Positions 18,454-27,961 of a stretch of 64,000 nt of DNA are shown here, one piece after another; the first letter of the stretch is position 1, and each line of letters starts with the position of its first letter. A model generated the notes under the pieces. It searched no databases. It was not told where the DNA came from and saw only the letters and a program-made list of their open reading frames with translations. The stretch is from positions 361,725 to 425,724 of the forward strand of contig NZ_LZEW01000023.1 of NCBI RefSeq assembly GCF_001676155.1, in the 5' to 3' direction. The DNA comes from Morganella psychrotolerans (GTDB lineage: Bacteria; Pseudomonadota; Gammaproteobacteria; Enterobacterales; Enterobacteriaceae). A program made the position numbers and the translations under genes.

Positions 18454-19238
18454 TCCCGCGCGGGCTGCTGATTTTCGGCGGGACCGGAGATGCCCGCCTG
18501 CTCTGCGGGCGCCTGGATGAACAGGGAGTCGCTTACCGGCTCTCTGTCGCCACACCGGCAGGTCGTCAGCAGGCTGCGGGGTTACAGGGTGAGATCGTCG
18601 AAGGCCGGATGGATGCAAATGAGATGGCAGATTTCTGCCGCCGTCATGAGATTGGCGTACTGGCTGATCTCTCCCATCCATACGCCGCTGTACTCAGTGA
18701 GAATATCTTACAGGTGCAGCGCGAGCTGGGAATTCCGCTGGTGCGTTATAACCGCCCGAGTCACATTGACGCCGTTGATAACCCGCTGGTGCATAAAGTG
18801 GACTCCATTGACAGCGCCTGTGAACTGGCGATGCAGCTCGGGGAGCGGATTCTGCTGACAACGGGCAGCAAACAACTGGCGGACTATATTGCGCGCCTGC
18901 CGGGTAAAACCGTGCTGGCACGCGTTTTACCGACACAGGATGTTCTCGCACAGTGTGAATCTTACGGGCTGACTATCGACCAGATTTTTGCCCTGAAAGG
19001 CCCGTTTTCTGCTGAGTTTAATGAATCCTTTTACCGCTACTGCAATGCAGATGTGGTTATCACCAAAGAGTCCGGCGCACAGGGCGGATTCAGTGAAAAA
19101 GTCGCCCCCTGCCTGGCGCTGGGCATTCCCTGCATTGTCGTGGTTCGCCCGCAGACACAGGTGCCCGGTGATGTGACTGAATTAAATAATCTTTCCGGGG
19201 TAGAGCAGTACTTGGTATCCCGTTTTTCTGTCTGTTGA
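18450..19238 (+). CDS. cbiJ: Cobalt-precorrin-6A reductase CbiJ
   Basis: NAD(P)H-dependent reduction of cobalt-precorrin-6A to 6B. 262 residues, family N-terminus LLIFGGTGDARLLC, central DLSHPYAAVLSENIL (about 72) and RYNRPSHIDAVDNP, C-terminal KESGAQGGFSEKVAPCLALGIPCIVVVRPQ. Overlaps cbiH by 4 bp; cbiK starts 17 bp after its stop with its own GAGGT site. Confidence 0.94.
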   Translation: MIPRGLLIFGGTGDARLLCGRLDEQGVAYRLSVATPAGRQQAAGLQGEIVEGRMDANEMADFCRRHEIGVLADLSHPYAAVLSENILQVQRELGIPLVRYNRPSHIDAVDNPLVHKVDSIDSACELAMQLGERILLTTGSKQLADYIARLPGKTVLARVLPTQDVLAQCESYGLTIDQIFALKGPFSAEFNESFYRYCNADVVITKESGAQGGFSEKVAPCLALGIPCIVVVRPQTQVPGDVTELNNLSGVEQYLVSRFSVC

Positions 19239-19255
19239 TTTACTGAGGTTATGAG

Positions 19256-20038
19256 ATGAAAAAAGCGTTATTAGTGATTAGTTTCGGCACCAGTTACGCG
19301 GAAACCCGGGAAAAAAATATTGAAAGCTGTGAAAAACAGCTCGCGGCAGCGTTTCCCGGCCGTGATTTTTTCCGTGCCTTTACGTCCGGTATGATTATCC
19401 GCAAATTAAAAGCGCGCGATAACCTGCATATCGATAACCCCGAAGAAGCACTGCGCCACCTGCACGAGCAGGGTTATGAAGATGTGGCGATACAATCGCT
19501 GCATGTGATTAATGGTGATGAATACGAAAAAATTGTCAGTCAGGTCGAAAAATACCGTCCGTTCTTCCGTTATCTGCGCGTGGGTAAACCCCTGCTGAGC
19601 AGCTTTGACGATTACTCACAACTGATTGATGCCCTGCATTTCCAGATGCCGGAACTCAAAGACGACGAGCGCGTGGTCTTTATGGGGCACGGTGCCTCGC
19701 ACCATGCGTTCTCCGCATACGCCTGCCTTGATCACATGATGACCAACAGCGGTTTTCCGGGTCGTGTCGGTGCCGTCGAAAGCTATCCGGAAATTGATTT
19801 AATTATCAAAGGTCTGAAAGCTGACAATATCCGTAAAGTGCATCTGATGCCGCTGATGCTGGTGGCCGGTGATCATGCCATTAACGACATGGCGTCTGAT
19901 GAAGAAGATTCATGGCGCACACAGCTTGAGCAGGCCGGTATTGAAGCTGTGCCATGGTTACAGGGCATGGGCGAAAACAACATGATCCGCCAGATGTTTG
20001 TCGAACATCTCGCACAAACAATGGATAACGCGGAGTAA
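19256..20038 (+). CDS. cbiK: Sirohydrochlorin cobaltochelatase CbiK
   Basis: Inserts cobalt into sirohydrochlorin, the committed step of the anaerobic (early cobalt) branch. 260 residues, class II chelatase with FGTSYAETREKNIESCEK near the N-terminus and the catalytic-histidine segment VVFMGHGASHHAFSAY near residue 141; a second His lies in LMLVAGDHAINDMASDEEDSW (shortened: AGDHAINDMA, about 204). An A7 tract at about 19311-19317 is intact. Confidence 0.96.
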   Translation: MKKALLVISFGTSYAETREKNIESCEKQLAAAFPGRDFFRAFTSGMIIRKLKARDNLHIDNPEEALRHLHEQGYEDVAIQSLHVINGDEYEKIVSQVEKYRPFFRYLRVGKPLLSSFDDYSQLIDALHFQMPELKDDERVVFMGHGASHHAFSAYACLDHMMTNSGFPGRVGAVESYPEIDLIIKGLKADNIRKVHLMPLMLVAGDHAINDMASDEEDSWRTQLEQAGIEAVPWLQGMGENNMIRQMFVEHLAQTMDNAE

Positions 20039-20051
20039 GGTCCTTACATAC

Positions 20052-20777
20052 ATGAGCGAACAAACAGAACAACCACAGGGCAGACTCTACGCTATCGGCA
20101 CCGGTCCCGGTGCCAGCGACCTGATTACGGTACGCGGTGCGCGGATCATCAGTGAGCTGGATATTCTGTATGCACCGGCCGGGAAAAAAGATGCCCCGAG
20201 CCTGGCACATACTATTGTTGCCCCTTATATCACCGGAAAAACCACGGTGAAAACCTATCACTTCCTGATGAAAGCCCCGCAGGAAGCGAAAGAAGCAGTC
20301 TGGGATGATGTTGCAAAAGCAATTCAGGAAGATGTGGCTGACGGCAAAAAAGTCGGTTTCATTACCCTAGGTGATTCCATGCTGTTCAGTACCTGGGTCT
20401 CCTTACTGGAACGCATCGGCAACCAGCCATGGCTGGAAGTTGTGCCGGGCGTGACCTCGTTTGCCGCCATCGCCTCACGCGCAGTTGTGCCGCTGGCGAT
20501 GGAAACCCAGAGCCTTGCCGTTATGGCGTGTACCGCATCGCCCGAAGAACTTGAGCATGCGATTACCCATCACGATTGTATTGTTTTAATGAAAGTTTAT
20601 GGTCGTTTACAACAGGTACGCGATCTGCTCCGCCGCCATGATTTATTTGATCATGCCATCCTGATGGCCGACGCCACACTGGAAACTGAACAGTGCTGGA
20701 GACGCCTGGATGAGATCGACGACGAACAGACACTGCCTTATTTCTCAACGGTATTAATTAATAAAACCCGGAAATAA
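20052..20777 (+). CDS. cbiL: Cobalt-factor II (precorrin-2) C20-methyltransferase CbiL
   Basis: Tetrapyrrole methylase adding the C-20 methyl. About 241 residues from ATG 20052 (MSEQTEQPQGRLYAIGTGPG); the frame is open 18 codons earlier inside cbiK but the sequence there is not family-like. Motifs: GTGPGASDLITVRGAR, FITLGDSMLFSTW (about 108) and VPGVTSFAAIASRA. Confidence 0.95.
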   Translation: MSEQTEQPQGRLYAIGTGPGASDLITVRGARIISELDILYAPAGKKDAPSLAHTIVAPYITGKTTVKTYHFLMKAPQEAKEAVWDDVAKAIQEDVADGKKVGFITLGDSMLFSTWVSLLERIGNQPWLEVVPGVTSFAAIASRAVVPLAMETQSLAVMACTASPEELEHAITHHDCIVLMKVYGRLQQVRDLLRRHDLFDHAILMADATLETEQCWRRLDEIDDEQTLPYFSTVLINKTRK

Positions 20778-20792
20778 TTCGGTGAGGTTGTT

Positions 20793-21527
20793 ATGCAACA
20801 GAAACTCACGCAGTTCTCGTTAACCGGTGCCGCCGTCACAATTTTGCTGATGATCGCACCTCAGGAAGCCTTTGCCATGCATATCATGGAAGGCTTTTTA
20901 CCGCCGATGTGGGCGATTGCCTGGTGGCTGATTTTCCTGCCGTTCCTTGTGGCAGGGATTGTCCGTCTCAAAGCGATTGTTCAGGAAGATGCCAACCAGA
21001 AAGTGCTGCTGGCGCTGTGCGGCGCATTTATCTTTGTGCTCTCCGCACTGAAGATCCCGTCAGTCACCGGAAGCTGCTCTCACCCGACCGGGGTGGCGCT
21101 GGCGGTTATTCTGTTCGGACCGTCAGTTGTGGCGGTGCTCGGCTCTATTGTTCTGTTGTTCCAGGCACTGATGCTGGCACACGGCGGGCTGACCACACTC
21201 GGTGCCAATGGCATGTCGATGGCGGTTATCGGCCCGATGGTCGGTTATCTCATCTGGCGTTTCACCACCAAACTCGGCTGGCGTAAAGATGTCTGCGTCT
21301 TCCTTGTGGCAGTGTTTGCCGATCTGACCACCTACTTTGTCACCTCTGTTCAGCTCGGTGTCGCCTTTCCTGATCCGCAAATGGGCATGGGTGCGGCTAT
21401 CCTGAAATTCATGAGTATTTTCTGTCTGACTCAGGTGCCGATTGCCATTGCTGAAGGTCTGCTCACTGTGATGGTTTATGACCAGTTAGTGAAACGAAAC
21501 CTGGTGGGAAATGAGGTACGGGCATGA
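20793..21527 (+). CDS. cbiM: Cobalt ECF transporter S component CbiM
   Basis: Membrane substrate-binding subunit of the CbiMNQO cobalt importer. 244 residues. A signal-like hydrophobic stretch (about 8-28, ending IAPQEAFA) precedes the mature N-terminus [12 protein letters not shown], whose Met-His-Ile motif coordinates Co(II) in this family. Five or six further membrane segments and [20 protein letters not shown] follow. Stop overlaps the cbiN start (ATGA). Confidence 0.96.
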   Translation: MQQKLTQFSLTGAAVTILLMIAPQEAFAMHIMEGFLPPMWAIAWWLIFLPFLVAGIVRLKAIVQEDANQKVLLALCGAFIFVLSALKIPSVTGSCSHPTGVALAVILFGPSVVAVLGSIVLLFQALMLAHGGLTTLGANGMSMAVIGPMVGYLIWRFTTKLGWRKDVCVFLVAVFADLTTYFVTSVQLGVAFPDPQMGMGAAILKFMSIFCLTQVPIAIAEGLLTVMVYDQLVKRNLVGNEVRA

Positions 21528-21803
21528 AAAAGACACTGATTTTACTGTTTCTGACCATCGCTATTTTTATCATCCCGTTTTTTTATCGATCACGGTGGTG
21601 AGTATGGCGGATCAGACGATCAGGCAGAGCAGCAGATCCTTGCTATCGCGCCGGATTATGAACCCTGGTTTGAATCTCTGTACGAACCGGCCAGTGGTGA
21701 AATCGAGAGCCTGTTATTTACCTTACAGGGCTGTTTAGGCACCGCAGTTATTTTCTACGTGCTCGGTTATTACCGCAGCGGCCGGAAAAATGCAAAGCCT
21801 TGA
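21524..21803 (+). pseudogene. cbiN: Cobalt ECF transporter small subunit CbiN, frameshifted as sequenced
   Basis: Small two-helix membrane subunit that loads cobalt into CbiM. The first frame encodes [20 protein letters not shown] and then stops early; the rest of the family sequence (DDQAEQQILAIAPDYEPWF, ESLLFTLQGCLGTAVIFY) is in the next frame. The break is the T7 run at 21578-21584; six T would give one 92-residue protein, the normal size. The intact 3' part and conserved downstream genes argue for a homopolymer sequencing error. It overlaps cbiQ by 14 bp. Confidence 0.92.
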
Positions 21804-22467
21804 TGCGCTGAGTTACCAAAGCCGCTGGCGTCAGCGTGATCCGAGGGCGAAATTCGCCCTCTACGTTCTGATGATGGTGCTGGCGATGAGCCTGCCTCCG
21901 GCAGGCCAGGCGGCTTTACTTATTATTATCGCAGCTTTTACCTGCTGGTTATTGCGGGTATCACCGCTGCGCTATCTGAAATGGCTGCTGATCCCGTTCA
22001 GTTTTCTGGCGGTCGGTCTGGTGGCGATTATTATTTCCTTTGCCCGCCAGCCGGATGTCTTACTGTGGAGTATTCAGACCGGAAAGTACTGGATAGGATT
22101 AGATCCCGCAGGTATCGCAACGGCAAATCTGACATTCTGGCGCAGTATGGCGGCTCTTGCCGCGACATTCTGGTTTATGCTCAATATGCCGTTTGAACAG
22201 CTGATTAAACTGATGAAACACGGACGCATTCCGCTGGTGCTTATCGAACAAATTCTGCTGACCTGGCGGTTTATTTTTATCTTTCTGGAAGAAGCGGCAA
22301 TCATTTATCACGCACAGTCTCTGCGCTTCGGCTACCGCAACCTGCGTACCGGCTACCGCTCGCTGGCGATGCTGGTAACCATGCTGTTTTCCAGAGTCAT
22401 GATGCGCTATCAGCAAATGTCAGTTGCACTCGATGTGAAGTTATATCAGGGGAATTTTCATATATGA
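21790..22467 (+). CDS. cbiQ: Cobalt ECF transporter T component CbiQ
   Basis: Transmembrane coupling subunit of CbiMNQO. 225 residues with hydrophobic segments at about 20-55, 60-85, 100-130 and coupling-helix arginine motifs near RFGYRNLRTGYRSLA (about 178-192). N-terminal ALSYQSRWRQRDPRAKF is typical. It starts inside the last codons of cbiN and its stop overlaps the cbiO start by 4 bp. Confidence 0.95.
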   Translation: MQSLDALSYQSRWRQRDPRAKFALYVLMMVLAMSLPPAGQAALLIIIAAFTCWLLRVSPLRYLKWLLIPFSFLAVGLVAIIISFARQPDVLLWSIQTGKYWIGLDPAGIATANLTFWRSMAALAATFWFMLNMPFEQLIKLMKHGRIPLVLIEQILLTWRFIFIFLEEAAIIYHAQSLRFGYRNLRTGYRSLAMLVTMLFSRVMMRYQQMSVALDVKLYQGNFHI

Positions 22468-23312
22468 ACCAGCGCCCTCAATTAGCCGTTAATGACCTTA
22501 CTTTTCGCTATCAGGATGATAATATTCTGAAAAACCTGACTATGGATTTCAGTGAACATCAGGTAACGGGAATTATCGGCGCAAACGGCTGCGGAAAATC
22601 TACCCTGTTTATGAATTTATCCGGTATTCTCAAACCGCAGCACGGACAGGTTCTCTGGCAGGGCAAACCGCTGAATTACAACAAAAAAGCCCTTCTTGAT
22701 CTGCGTTCGCACGTTGTGACGGTCTTTCAGGATCCGGATTTACAGATCTTTTATACTGATGTGGACAGCGATATCGCCTTTGCCCTGCGCAACCTAGGGA
22801 TGGATGAAGCAGAGATAAAACACCGGACAGATGAAGCGCTGCGTCTGGTTGATGCCCTCTCTTTCCGCGATAAGCCGATTCAGCACCTGAGTTTCGGGCA
22901 GAAAAAACGGGTCGCGATCGCCGGTGCGCTGGTGATGGAATCAGACTATCTGCTGCTCGATGAACCCACTGCCGGACTTGATCCCGCCGGACGGCAGCAT
23001 ATGATCGCCCTGCTCGCCCGCATTGCCGCCGCAGGCAAACACATTGTTATTTCCAGCCATGACATTGACCTTATCTATCAGGTTTGTGATGGTATTTACG
23101 TGATGTCGCACGGCGAAGTGTGCGGTCACGGCACACCGGAAGCGGTTTTCCTGCAAAAAGAGATGATAACCGCCGCCGGTCTGGAACAGCCCTGGCTGGT
23201 CAAACTTCACTGTGAAACCGGTCTGCCGCTGTGTAAAACTGAACAGGCGCTGTTTGCACAACTGCAACAGCAGACAACTCCCGCCGCCGGGACACGAGAG
23301 GTAATGGCATGA
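22464..23312 (+). CDS. cbiO: Cobalt ECF transporter ATPase CbiO
   Basis: ABC ATPase that powers the cobalt importer. 282 residues: Walker A GANGCGKS at 39-46, Q-loop [11 protein letters not shown] (about 90), signature [13 protein letters not shown] (about 137), Walker [14 protein letters not shown] (about 156) and the switch His in VISSHDID. The C-terminus overlaps cbiP by 4 bp. Confidence 0.97.
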   Translation: MNQRPQLAVNDLTFRYQDDNILKNLTMDFSEHQVTGIIGANGCGKSTLFMNLSGILKPQHGQVLWQGKPLNYNKKALLDLRSHVVTVFQDPDLQIFYTDVDSDIAFALRNLGMDEAEIKHRTDEALRLVDALSFRDKPIQHLSFGQKKRVAIAGALVMESDYLLLDEPTAGLDPAGRQHMIALLARIAAAGKHIVISSHDIDLIYQVCDGIYVMSHGEVCGHGTPEAVFLQKEMITAAGLEQPWLVKLHCETGLPLCKTEQALFAQLQQQTTPAAGTREVMA

Positions 23313-24844
23313 CAGTTTCACTGATGATCCAGGGCACCGCTTCCGATGTCGGAAAAAGTGTATTAGTCGCCGGATTCTGCCGGATTTTCTCTCAGGACGG
23401 CTATCACTGCGCCCCGTTTAAATCACAGAACATGGCACTGAACTCGGGGATCACCCGTGACGGCAAGGAGATGGGACGCGCCCAGATTTTTCAGGCGGAA
23501 GCCGCCGGTATTGAGCCGGATGTGCGCATGAACCCTGTTTTACTCAAACCCACCTCTGACCGCAAATCGCAGGTGGTACTGATGGGCAAAGTCGCCAGCA
23601 ACATGGACGCGGTGGAATATCACAACTATAAACCCCAACTGCGGACAATGATCCACGAGGTGTATAACAGCCTTGCCGCTGAGCATGGCATCATTGTGCT
23701 GGAAGGTGCGGGCAGCCCGGCGGAGATCAATCTGCGCGACGGCGATATCGTCAATATGGGCATGGCGGAGATGATCGACGCGCCCGTGATCCTGGTGGCA
23801 GATATCGATCGCGGCGGGGTATTTGCGTCTATTTACGGCACACTGGCACTGCTCAGTGATCAGGAACGCGCCCGGGTTATCGGGGTTATCATCAATAAAT
23901 TCCGTGGCGATGTTGCTCTGTTGATGCCCGGGATCACACAGATCGAAGGGCTCACCAACGTTCCTGTTCTGGGCGTGTTACCGTGGCTGGATGTCGATCT
24001 GGAAGATGAAGACGGCGTTGCATTGCAGGTCGGTAAATATGACGGCAAAACAGAAAAAGTGCTGGATATTGTGGTAGTTCAGTTGCCGCACATTGCTAAT
24101 TTCACTGATTTTAATGCCCTTGCCACGCAACCGGATGTCCGTCTGCGCTATGAATCAGACCCGAAAGCCCTCGGCGAACCGGATCTGCTGATTATTCCGG
24201 GCAGTAAAAATACCCTGGGTGATCTGCTGTGGCTGCGCCAGAAAGGCATGGATAAAGCGATCCTCGCACAACACGCAAAAGGCACGCCGGTTGCCGGTAT
24301 TTGCGGCGGGTATCAGATCCTCGGTAAACATATTTATGACGATGTCGAATCCGGCATGTCAGATTTACCGGGACTGGGGCTGCTTGATATCACCACCCGC
24401 TTCTCCCCGGAAAAAAATACCACACAAACCGCCGGAACCATCAGCAGCACACTGCCGGGTATCTGGTCGGCATGCACCACACAGCCGGTCAGCGGTTATG
24501 AGATCCACATGGGTGTATCAGAATTAGGTCCGGATGCATTGGCGTTTGCGCACATGCATCAGAAAAACCGGGAGCCCTGCAACCATGCAGATGGCGCAGT
24601 CAGCCCGGACGGCAGCGTGATGGGATCGTATCTGCACGGAATATTCGACAGAACTAATTTCACCCGCCCTCTGCTCAATAAATTACGTGAATCTAAAGGA
24701 CTTGAACCCTTGCCCGAAAGTATCTTTGATTATGCCCTGCACAAGGAAGAGCAGTTCAATATTCTCGCCGCACAGATGCGGGAGCATCTGGATATCGCAG
24801 AAATCACCCGTCTGATGCGCGCGCACAAGGAAAAAACAGCATGA
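23309..24844 (+). CDS. cbiP: Adenosylcobyric acid synthase CbiP
   Basis: Amidates carboxylates b, d, e and g of adenosylcobyrinic a,c-diamide. 511 residues: N-terminal P-loop-like [16 protein letters not shown] (about 7-22), [27 protein letters not shown] (about 160) and a C-terminal amidotransferase domain with [15 protein letters not shown] (Cys near 333) and GSYLHGIFD (His near 440). Usual length about 506. An A7 tract near 24413 is in frame. Confidence 0.97.
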   Translation: MTVSLMIQGTASDVGKSVLVAGFCRIFSQDGYHCAPFKSQNMALNSGITRDGKEMGRAQIFQAEAAGIEPDVRMNPVLLKPTSDRKSQVVLMGKVASNMDAVEYHNYKPQLRTMIHEVYNSLAAEHGIIVLEGAGSPAEINLRDGDIVNMGMAEMIDAPVILVADIDRGGVFASIYGTLALLSDQERARVIGVIINKFRGDVALLMPGITQIEGLTNVPVLGVLPWLDVDLEDEDGVALQVGKYDGKTEKVLDIVVVQLPHIANFTDFNALATQPDVRLRYESDPKALGEPDLLIIPGSKNTLGDLLWLRQKGMDKAILAQHAKGTPVAGICGGYQILGKHIYDDVESGMSDLPGLGLLDITTRFSPEKNTTQTAGTISSTLPGIWSACTTQPVSGYEIHMGVSELGPDALAFAHMHQKNREPCNHADGAVSPDGSVMGSYLHGIFDRTNFTRPLLNKLRESKGLEPLPESIFDYALHKEEQFNILAAQMREHLDIAEITRLMRAHKEKTA

Positions 24845-25386
24845 TTATTATCACCGGCGGCGCCCGCAGCGGCAAAAGCAGCTTTGCCGAAAATCTTGTC
24901 GCGGAGAGGTGTCACAGCGCACTGTATATCGCCACCTCTGTCATTACTGACGATGAAATGGCGGCGCGTGTCGCCCGCCATAAAGCTGACCGTCCGCAGC
25001 ACTGGCGCACTTGGGAAGGGTTTAAAAACATTGCAGATGCCATCCGTTATGAGCGCAAACCCGGTGAAGGGATTATGCTGGAATGCATCACCACGCTTAT
25101 CGCCAACCTGCTTTATGATGCCTCAGGGGGCGCTGATCCCGATACCCTGGATTATGCAAAACTGGAAATTGGCATCAACAGCGAAATCGACCATATCATC
25201 GATGCCTGCAAAGAGAGCGGATGCCCGGTGTATATCGTCACTAATGAGCTGGGCATGAGCATCACGCCGGAAAACCGCCTGGCGCGCCACTTTGTGGATA
25301 TCGCCGGGCGTATTAATCAAAAGCTTGCCCGTCAGGCAGAACAGGTCTGGCTGGTTGTTTCCGGGATCGGAGTTCAAATCAAATGA
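24841..25386 (+). CDS. cobU: Adenosylcobinamide kinase / guanylyltransferase CobU
   Basis: Phosphorylates adenosylcobinamide and transfers GMP to it, first step of nucleotide-loop assembly. 181 residues. P-loop [14 protein letters not shown] at 4-17, [13 protein letters not shown] (guanylylation His near 46) and [22 protein letters not shown] near 137 (key part [14 protein letters not shown]). Overlaps cbiP and cobS by 4 bp each. Confidence 0.97.
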   Translation: MIIITGGARSGKSSFAENLVAERCHSALYIATSVITDDEMAARVARHKADRPQHWRTWEGFKNIADAIRYERKPGEGIMLECITTLIANLLYDASGGADPDTLDYAKLEIGINSEIDHIIDACKESGCPVYIVTNELGMSITPENRLARHFVDIAGRINQKLARQAEQVWLVVSGIGVQIK

Positions 25387-26150
25387 ACCTGAAATATCTG
25401 TGGGCGACACTGCAATTTATCACCCGGATACCGGTGCCGGCGCGCTGGAGTGAAGGGACTGAATTTCAGGAGTACCGCCGCGGGGTTCCGTACTTTCCGG
25501 TCGCCGGTCTGATTGTCGGCGTCATCGCCGCACTGTTCACCGTCTGGATAGATTACTCCGCGCAAAGCCCGCTGATTGCAGCACTCGGATATGTATTTGC
25601 CCTGATGTTACTGACCGGCGGGTTCCATCTCGACGGTCTGGCGGATACCTGCGACGGTATTTTTTCCGCCCGCAAACGGGAGCGGATGCTGGAGATTATG
25701 CGCGACAGCCGCATCGGTACGCATGGTTGTCTGGCGCTGGTTTTTGCGCTGATGGCAAAATCAGCCGCCGCTTATGAAGTCCTTATGTTACATCCCCTCT
25801 CTTTGATGACCGCCGCCGGACTGCTGATTTGTGCTCCGGTCGCCGGGCGTACCTGTATGTCGCTGCTGATGTATAACCAGCGCTACGCCCGCGAAGGGGA
25901 AGGTATGGGCAATATTTATATCGGACGTATCAGTCTGCGCCGGTTTATTACCACGCTGGCAACCGGCGCCGTCATTGTTACGCTGCTGGGCGGCATGAAA
26001 GCATTCGGCGCGCTGATTATTACCGCCTTTATTATTTACGGGCTCGGGCGCTATTTTTGCCATCACCTCGGCGGACAAACCGGAGATACCCTCGGTGCTG
26101 CTGAAGAGTGCGGAGAGATTCTGTTTCTGCTCGCGCTCTTCTGGATGTGA
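25383..26150 (+). CDS. cobS: Cobalamin synthase CobS (cobalamin 5'-phosphate synthase)
   Basis: Polytopic inner-membrane enzyme joining adenosylcobinamide-GDP with alpha-ribazole(-phosphate). 255 residues, several hydrophobic helices, and the metal-binding GGFHLDGLADTCDGIF motif at about residue 80, then DSRIGTHGCLALV (about 109). N-terminal QFITRIPVP is typical. cobC follows 3 bp after the stop. Confidence 0.96.
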   Translation: MNLKYLWATLQFITRIPVPARWSEGTEFQEYRRGVPYFPVAGLIVGVIAALFTVWIDYSAQSPLIAALGYVFALMLLTGGFHLDGLADTCDGIFSARKRERMLEIMRDSRIGTHGCLALVFALMAKSAAAYEVLMLHPLSLMTAAGLLICAPVAGRTCMSLLMYNQRYAREGEGMGNIYIGRISLRRFITTLATGAVIVTLLGGMKAFGALIITAFIIYGLGRYFCHHLGGQTGDTLGAAEECGEILFLLALFWM

Positions 26151-26153
26151 CCG

Positions 26154-26780
26154 GTGAGCCTCAGCCGCTTTATTCTTGTCCGCCACGGTGAAACCACCGG
26201 TAACCGGGACTGTTTATTTTACGGCAGCACCGATCTTCCCCTGACAGACACCGGTCACCGCCAGGCCGCCACCGTCGCGGACTATCTGAAGCAGGTACAT
26301 ATTGACAGCGTGCTGACCAGCGGGTTACTGCGCGCACAACAAACCGCAGAACAAATAATTGCGCCGGACAGAAAAGCACATACCAGTGAACCGAATCTGA
26401 ATGAAATGGACTTCGGCGACTGGGAAATGTGCCATTTCAGTGAGATTGCCACCCGTTTCCCGGCTGACTGGGAAGGCTGGATAAATGACTGGCAGAACGC
26501 AACGCCTACAAACGGAGAGCCGTTTCCGGTCTTCGCCGAGCGTGTGCAGACGCTTGCTGACACTCTGCGCCAACAGGCAGCAGAGAACCCCGGCACGCAT
26601 CTTATCGTGGCACATAAAGGCGTTCTGGGACTGATGATCGCCCGCTGGTTTGGTCTGCCCGCTGATGCTATGTGGCAGTTTCCCTGTGCGCAGGACAGTT
26701 ACAGTGTGGTCGAATGCCGCGCCGGATTTATGACGTTATCAGTATTTAACGGGCGGTCACCTTATACGCCTGTTGTTTAA
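26154..26780 (+). CDS. cobC: Alpha-ribazole phosphatase CobC
   Basis: Histidine phosphatase that removes the 5'-phosphate of alpha-ribazole-5'-phosphate or cobalamin phosphate. 208 residues from a GTG start. Catalytic LVRHGETTGN at about 8-17, NEMDFGDWE (about 83) and the second His in LIVAHKGVLGLM (about 150). In Salmonella cobC lies away from the cob operon; here it sits between cobS and cobT. Its stop is 3 bp upstream of a short ERIC derivative. Confidence 0.92.
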   Translation: MSLSRFILVRHGETTGNRDCLFYGSTDLPLTDTGHRQAATVADYLKQVHIDSVLTSGLLRAQQTAEQIIAPDRKAHTSEPNLNEMDFGDWEMCHFSEIATRFPADWEGWINDWQNATPTNGEPFPVFAERVQTLADTLRQQAAENPGTHLIVAHKGVLGLMIARWFGLPADAMWQFPCAQDSYSVVECRAGFMTLSVFNGRSPYTPVV

Positions 26781-26783
26781 TTA

Positions 26784-26844
26784 TATACCCAACGCCATTC
26801 AGGATGCAGCCAACGAACCTGCAGTTTGAATGAATAAGGGTATA
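26784..26844. repeat. ERIC deletion derivative, 61 bp
   Basis: TATACCCAACGCCATTCAGG and GAATGAATAAGGGTATA termini with the core GGGGAGCATAC..GTGACCC deleted; the join reads GATGCAGCCAACG. Lies between cobC and cobT. Same total length as the derivative at 58417-58477 but with a different junction. Confidence 0.85.
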
Positions 26845-26869
26845 AAAATAATAATGTGAGCAAAAAACA

Positions 26870-27931
26870 ATGACGACACTGGAAGACCTGATCCGTGCAA
26901 TACCGCCATTGGATCACGCGGCTATGCAGGCGGCAGAGCAACATATCGGAGGATTAGCCAAGCCTCCGCGCAGCCTGGGACGGCTTGAAGACCTTGCTGT
27001 TCTCCTCGCGGGTATGCCGGGTATCGATAACCTCGATGATTTACCAAAAGAAATTATTGTGATGTGTGCGGATCACGGCGTATTTGAAGAAGGCGTCGCC
27101 GTCACACCACAGAATGTTACCGCTATCCAGGCGCGTAATATCCAAAAGCAACTGACCGGTGTTTGTGCGGTTGCCCGCAGCAGCGGAACCAGCGTGCTGC
27201 CGGTGGATATCGGCATTGATTGTGAGCCTATCGACGGCATGATCAGCCTGAAACTGGCACGGGGCTGCGGCAATATCGCCAAAGGTCCGGCGATGTCTTA
27301 TCAGGATGCCGAACATCTATTGATCTCCAGCGCAGAATTAGTCCGAACCCGCGTGGCGGAAGGTATCCGCGTGATCGGTACCGGTGAGCTGGGCATTGCC
27401 AATACCACCCCGGCTTCTGCCATGATCAGTGTGCTGTGCGGGCTTGATCCGCATGATACTGTCGGGATCGGCGCTAATCTGCCACTGGATCGCGTTTCTC
27501 ACAAAGAGGCGATAGTGCGTCAGGCTATCGCGCTGAATCAGCCGGACCCGGCGGATGCAGTTGATGTGCTTGCCAAAATCGGCGGGTACGACCTGACCGG
27601 AATGACCGGGGTTATCCTCGGCGCCGCCGCCTGCGGTATCCCGGTTGTCCTTGATGGTTTTTTATCCTACGCTTGTGCGATAGCCGCTTGTCGCCTGGCA
27701 CCAAAAGTCCGTGATTATCTGATCCCGTCCCATTTTTCTGCGGAAAAAGGCGCGGGTATCGCCTTAGAGCAACTCGGACTCAAACCGTTCTTATATTTAG
27801 ATCTCCGCCTGGGTGAAGGCAGTGGCGCGGCATTAGCAATGTCAGTCATCAACGCCGCGTGCAGTATGTACTGCCATATGGGACATCAGGCCGCCAGTGG
27901 TTTCTCGCTGCCGCCGTCTCCGACCCGGTAA
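26870..27931 (+). CDS. cobT: Nicotinate-nucleotide:dimethylbenzimidazole phosphoribosyltransferase CobT
   Basis: Makes alpha-ribazole-5'-phosphate for the lower ligand. 353 residues, usual about 356. Conserved LAKPPRSLGRLEDLAV (about 29), MCADHGVFEEGVAV (about 64), GELGIANTTPASAM and the catalytic-Glu motif RLGEGSGAALAM (about 314) are present. It is 89 bp from cobC, with a 61-bp ERIC derivative in the gap, so it may need its own ribosome loading. No DMB-synthesis gene is in the window. Confidence 0.96.
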   Translation: MTTLEDLIRAIPPLDHAAMQAAEQHIGGLAKPPRSLGRLEDLAVLLAGMPGIDNLDDLPKEIIVMCADHGVFEEGVAVTPQNVTAIQARNIQKQLTGVCAVARSSGTSVLPVDIGIDCEPIDGMISLKLARGCGNIAKGPAMSYQDAEHLLISSAELVRTRVAEGIRVIGTGELGIANTTPASAMISVLCGLDPHDTVGIGANLPLDRVSHKEAIVRQAIALNQPDPADAVDVLAKIGGYDLTGMTGVILGAAACGIPVVLDGFLSYACAIAACRLAPKVRDYLIPSHFSAEKGAGIALEQLGLKPFLYLDLRLGEGSGAALAMSVINAACSMYCHMGHQAASGFSLPPSPTR

Positions 27932-27961
27932 AATGGATATTTTTTTAGGGAGTAAAACGCA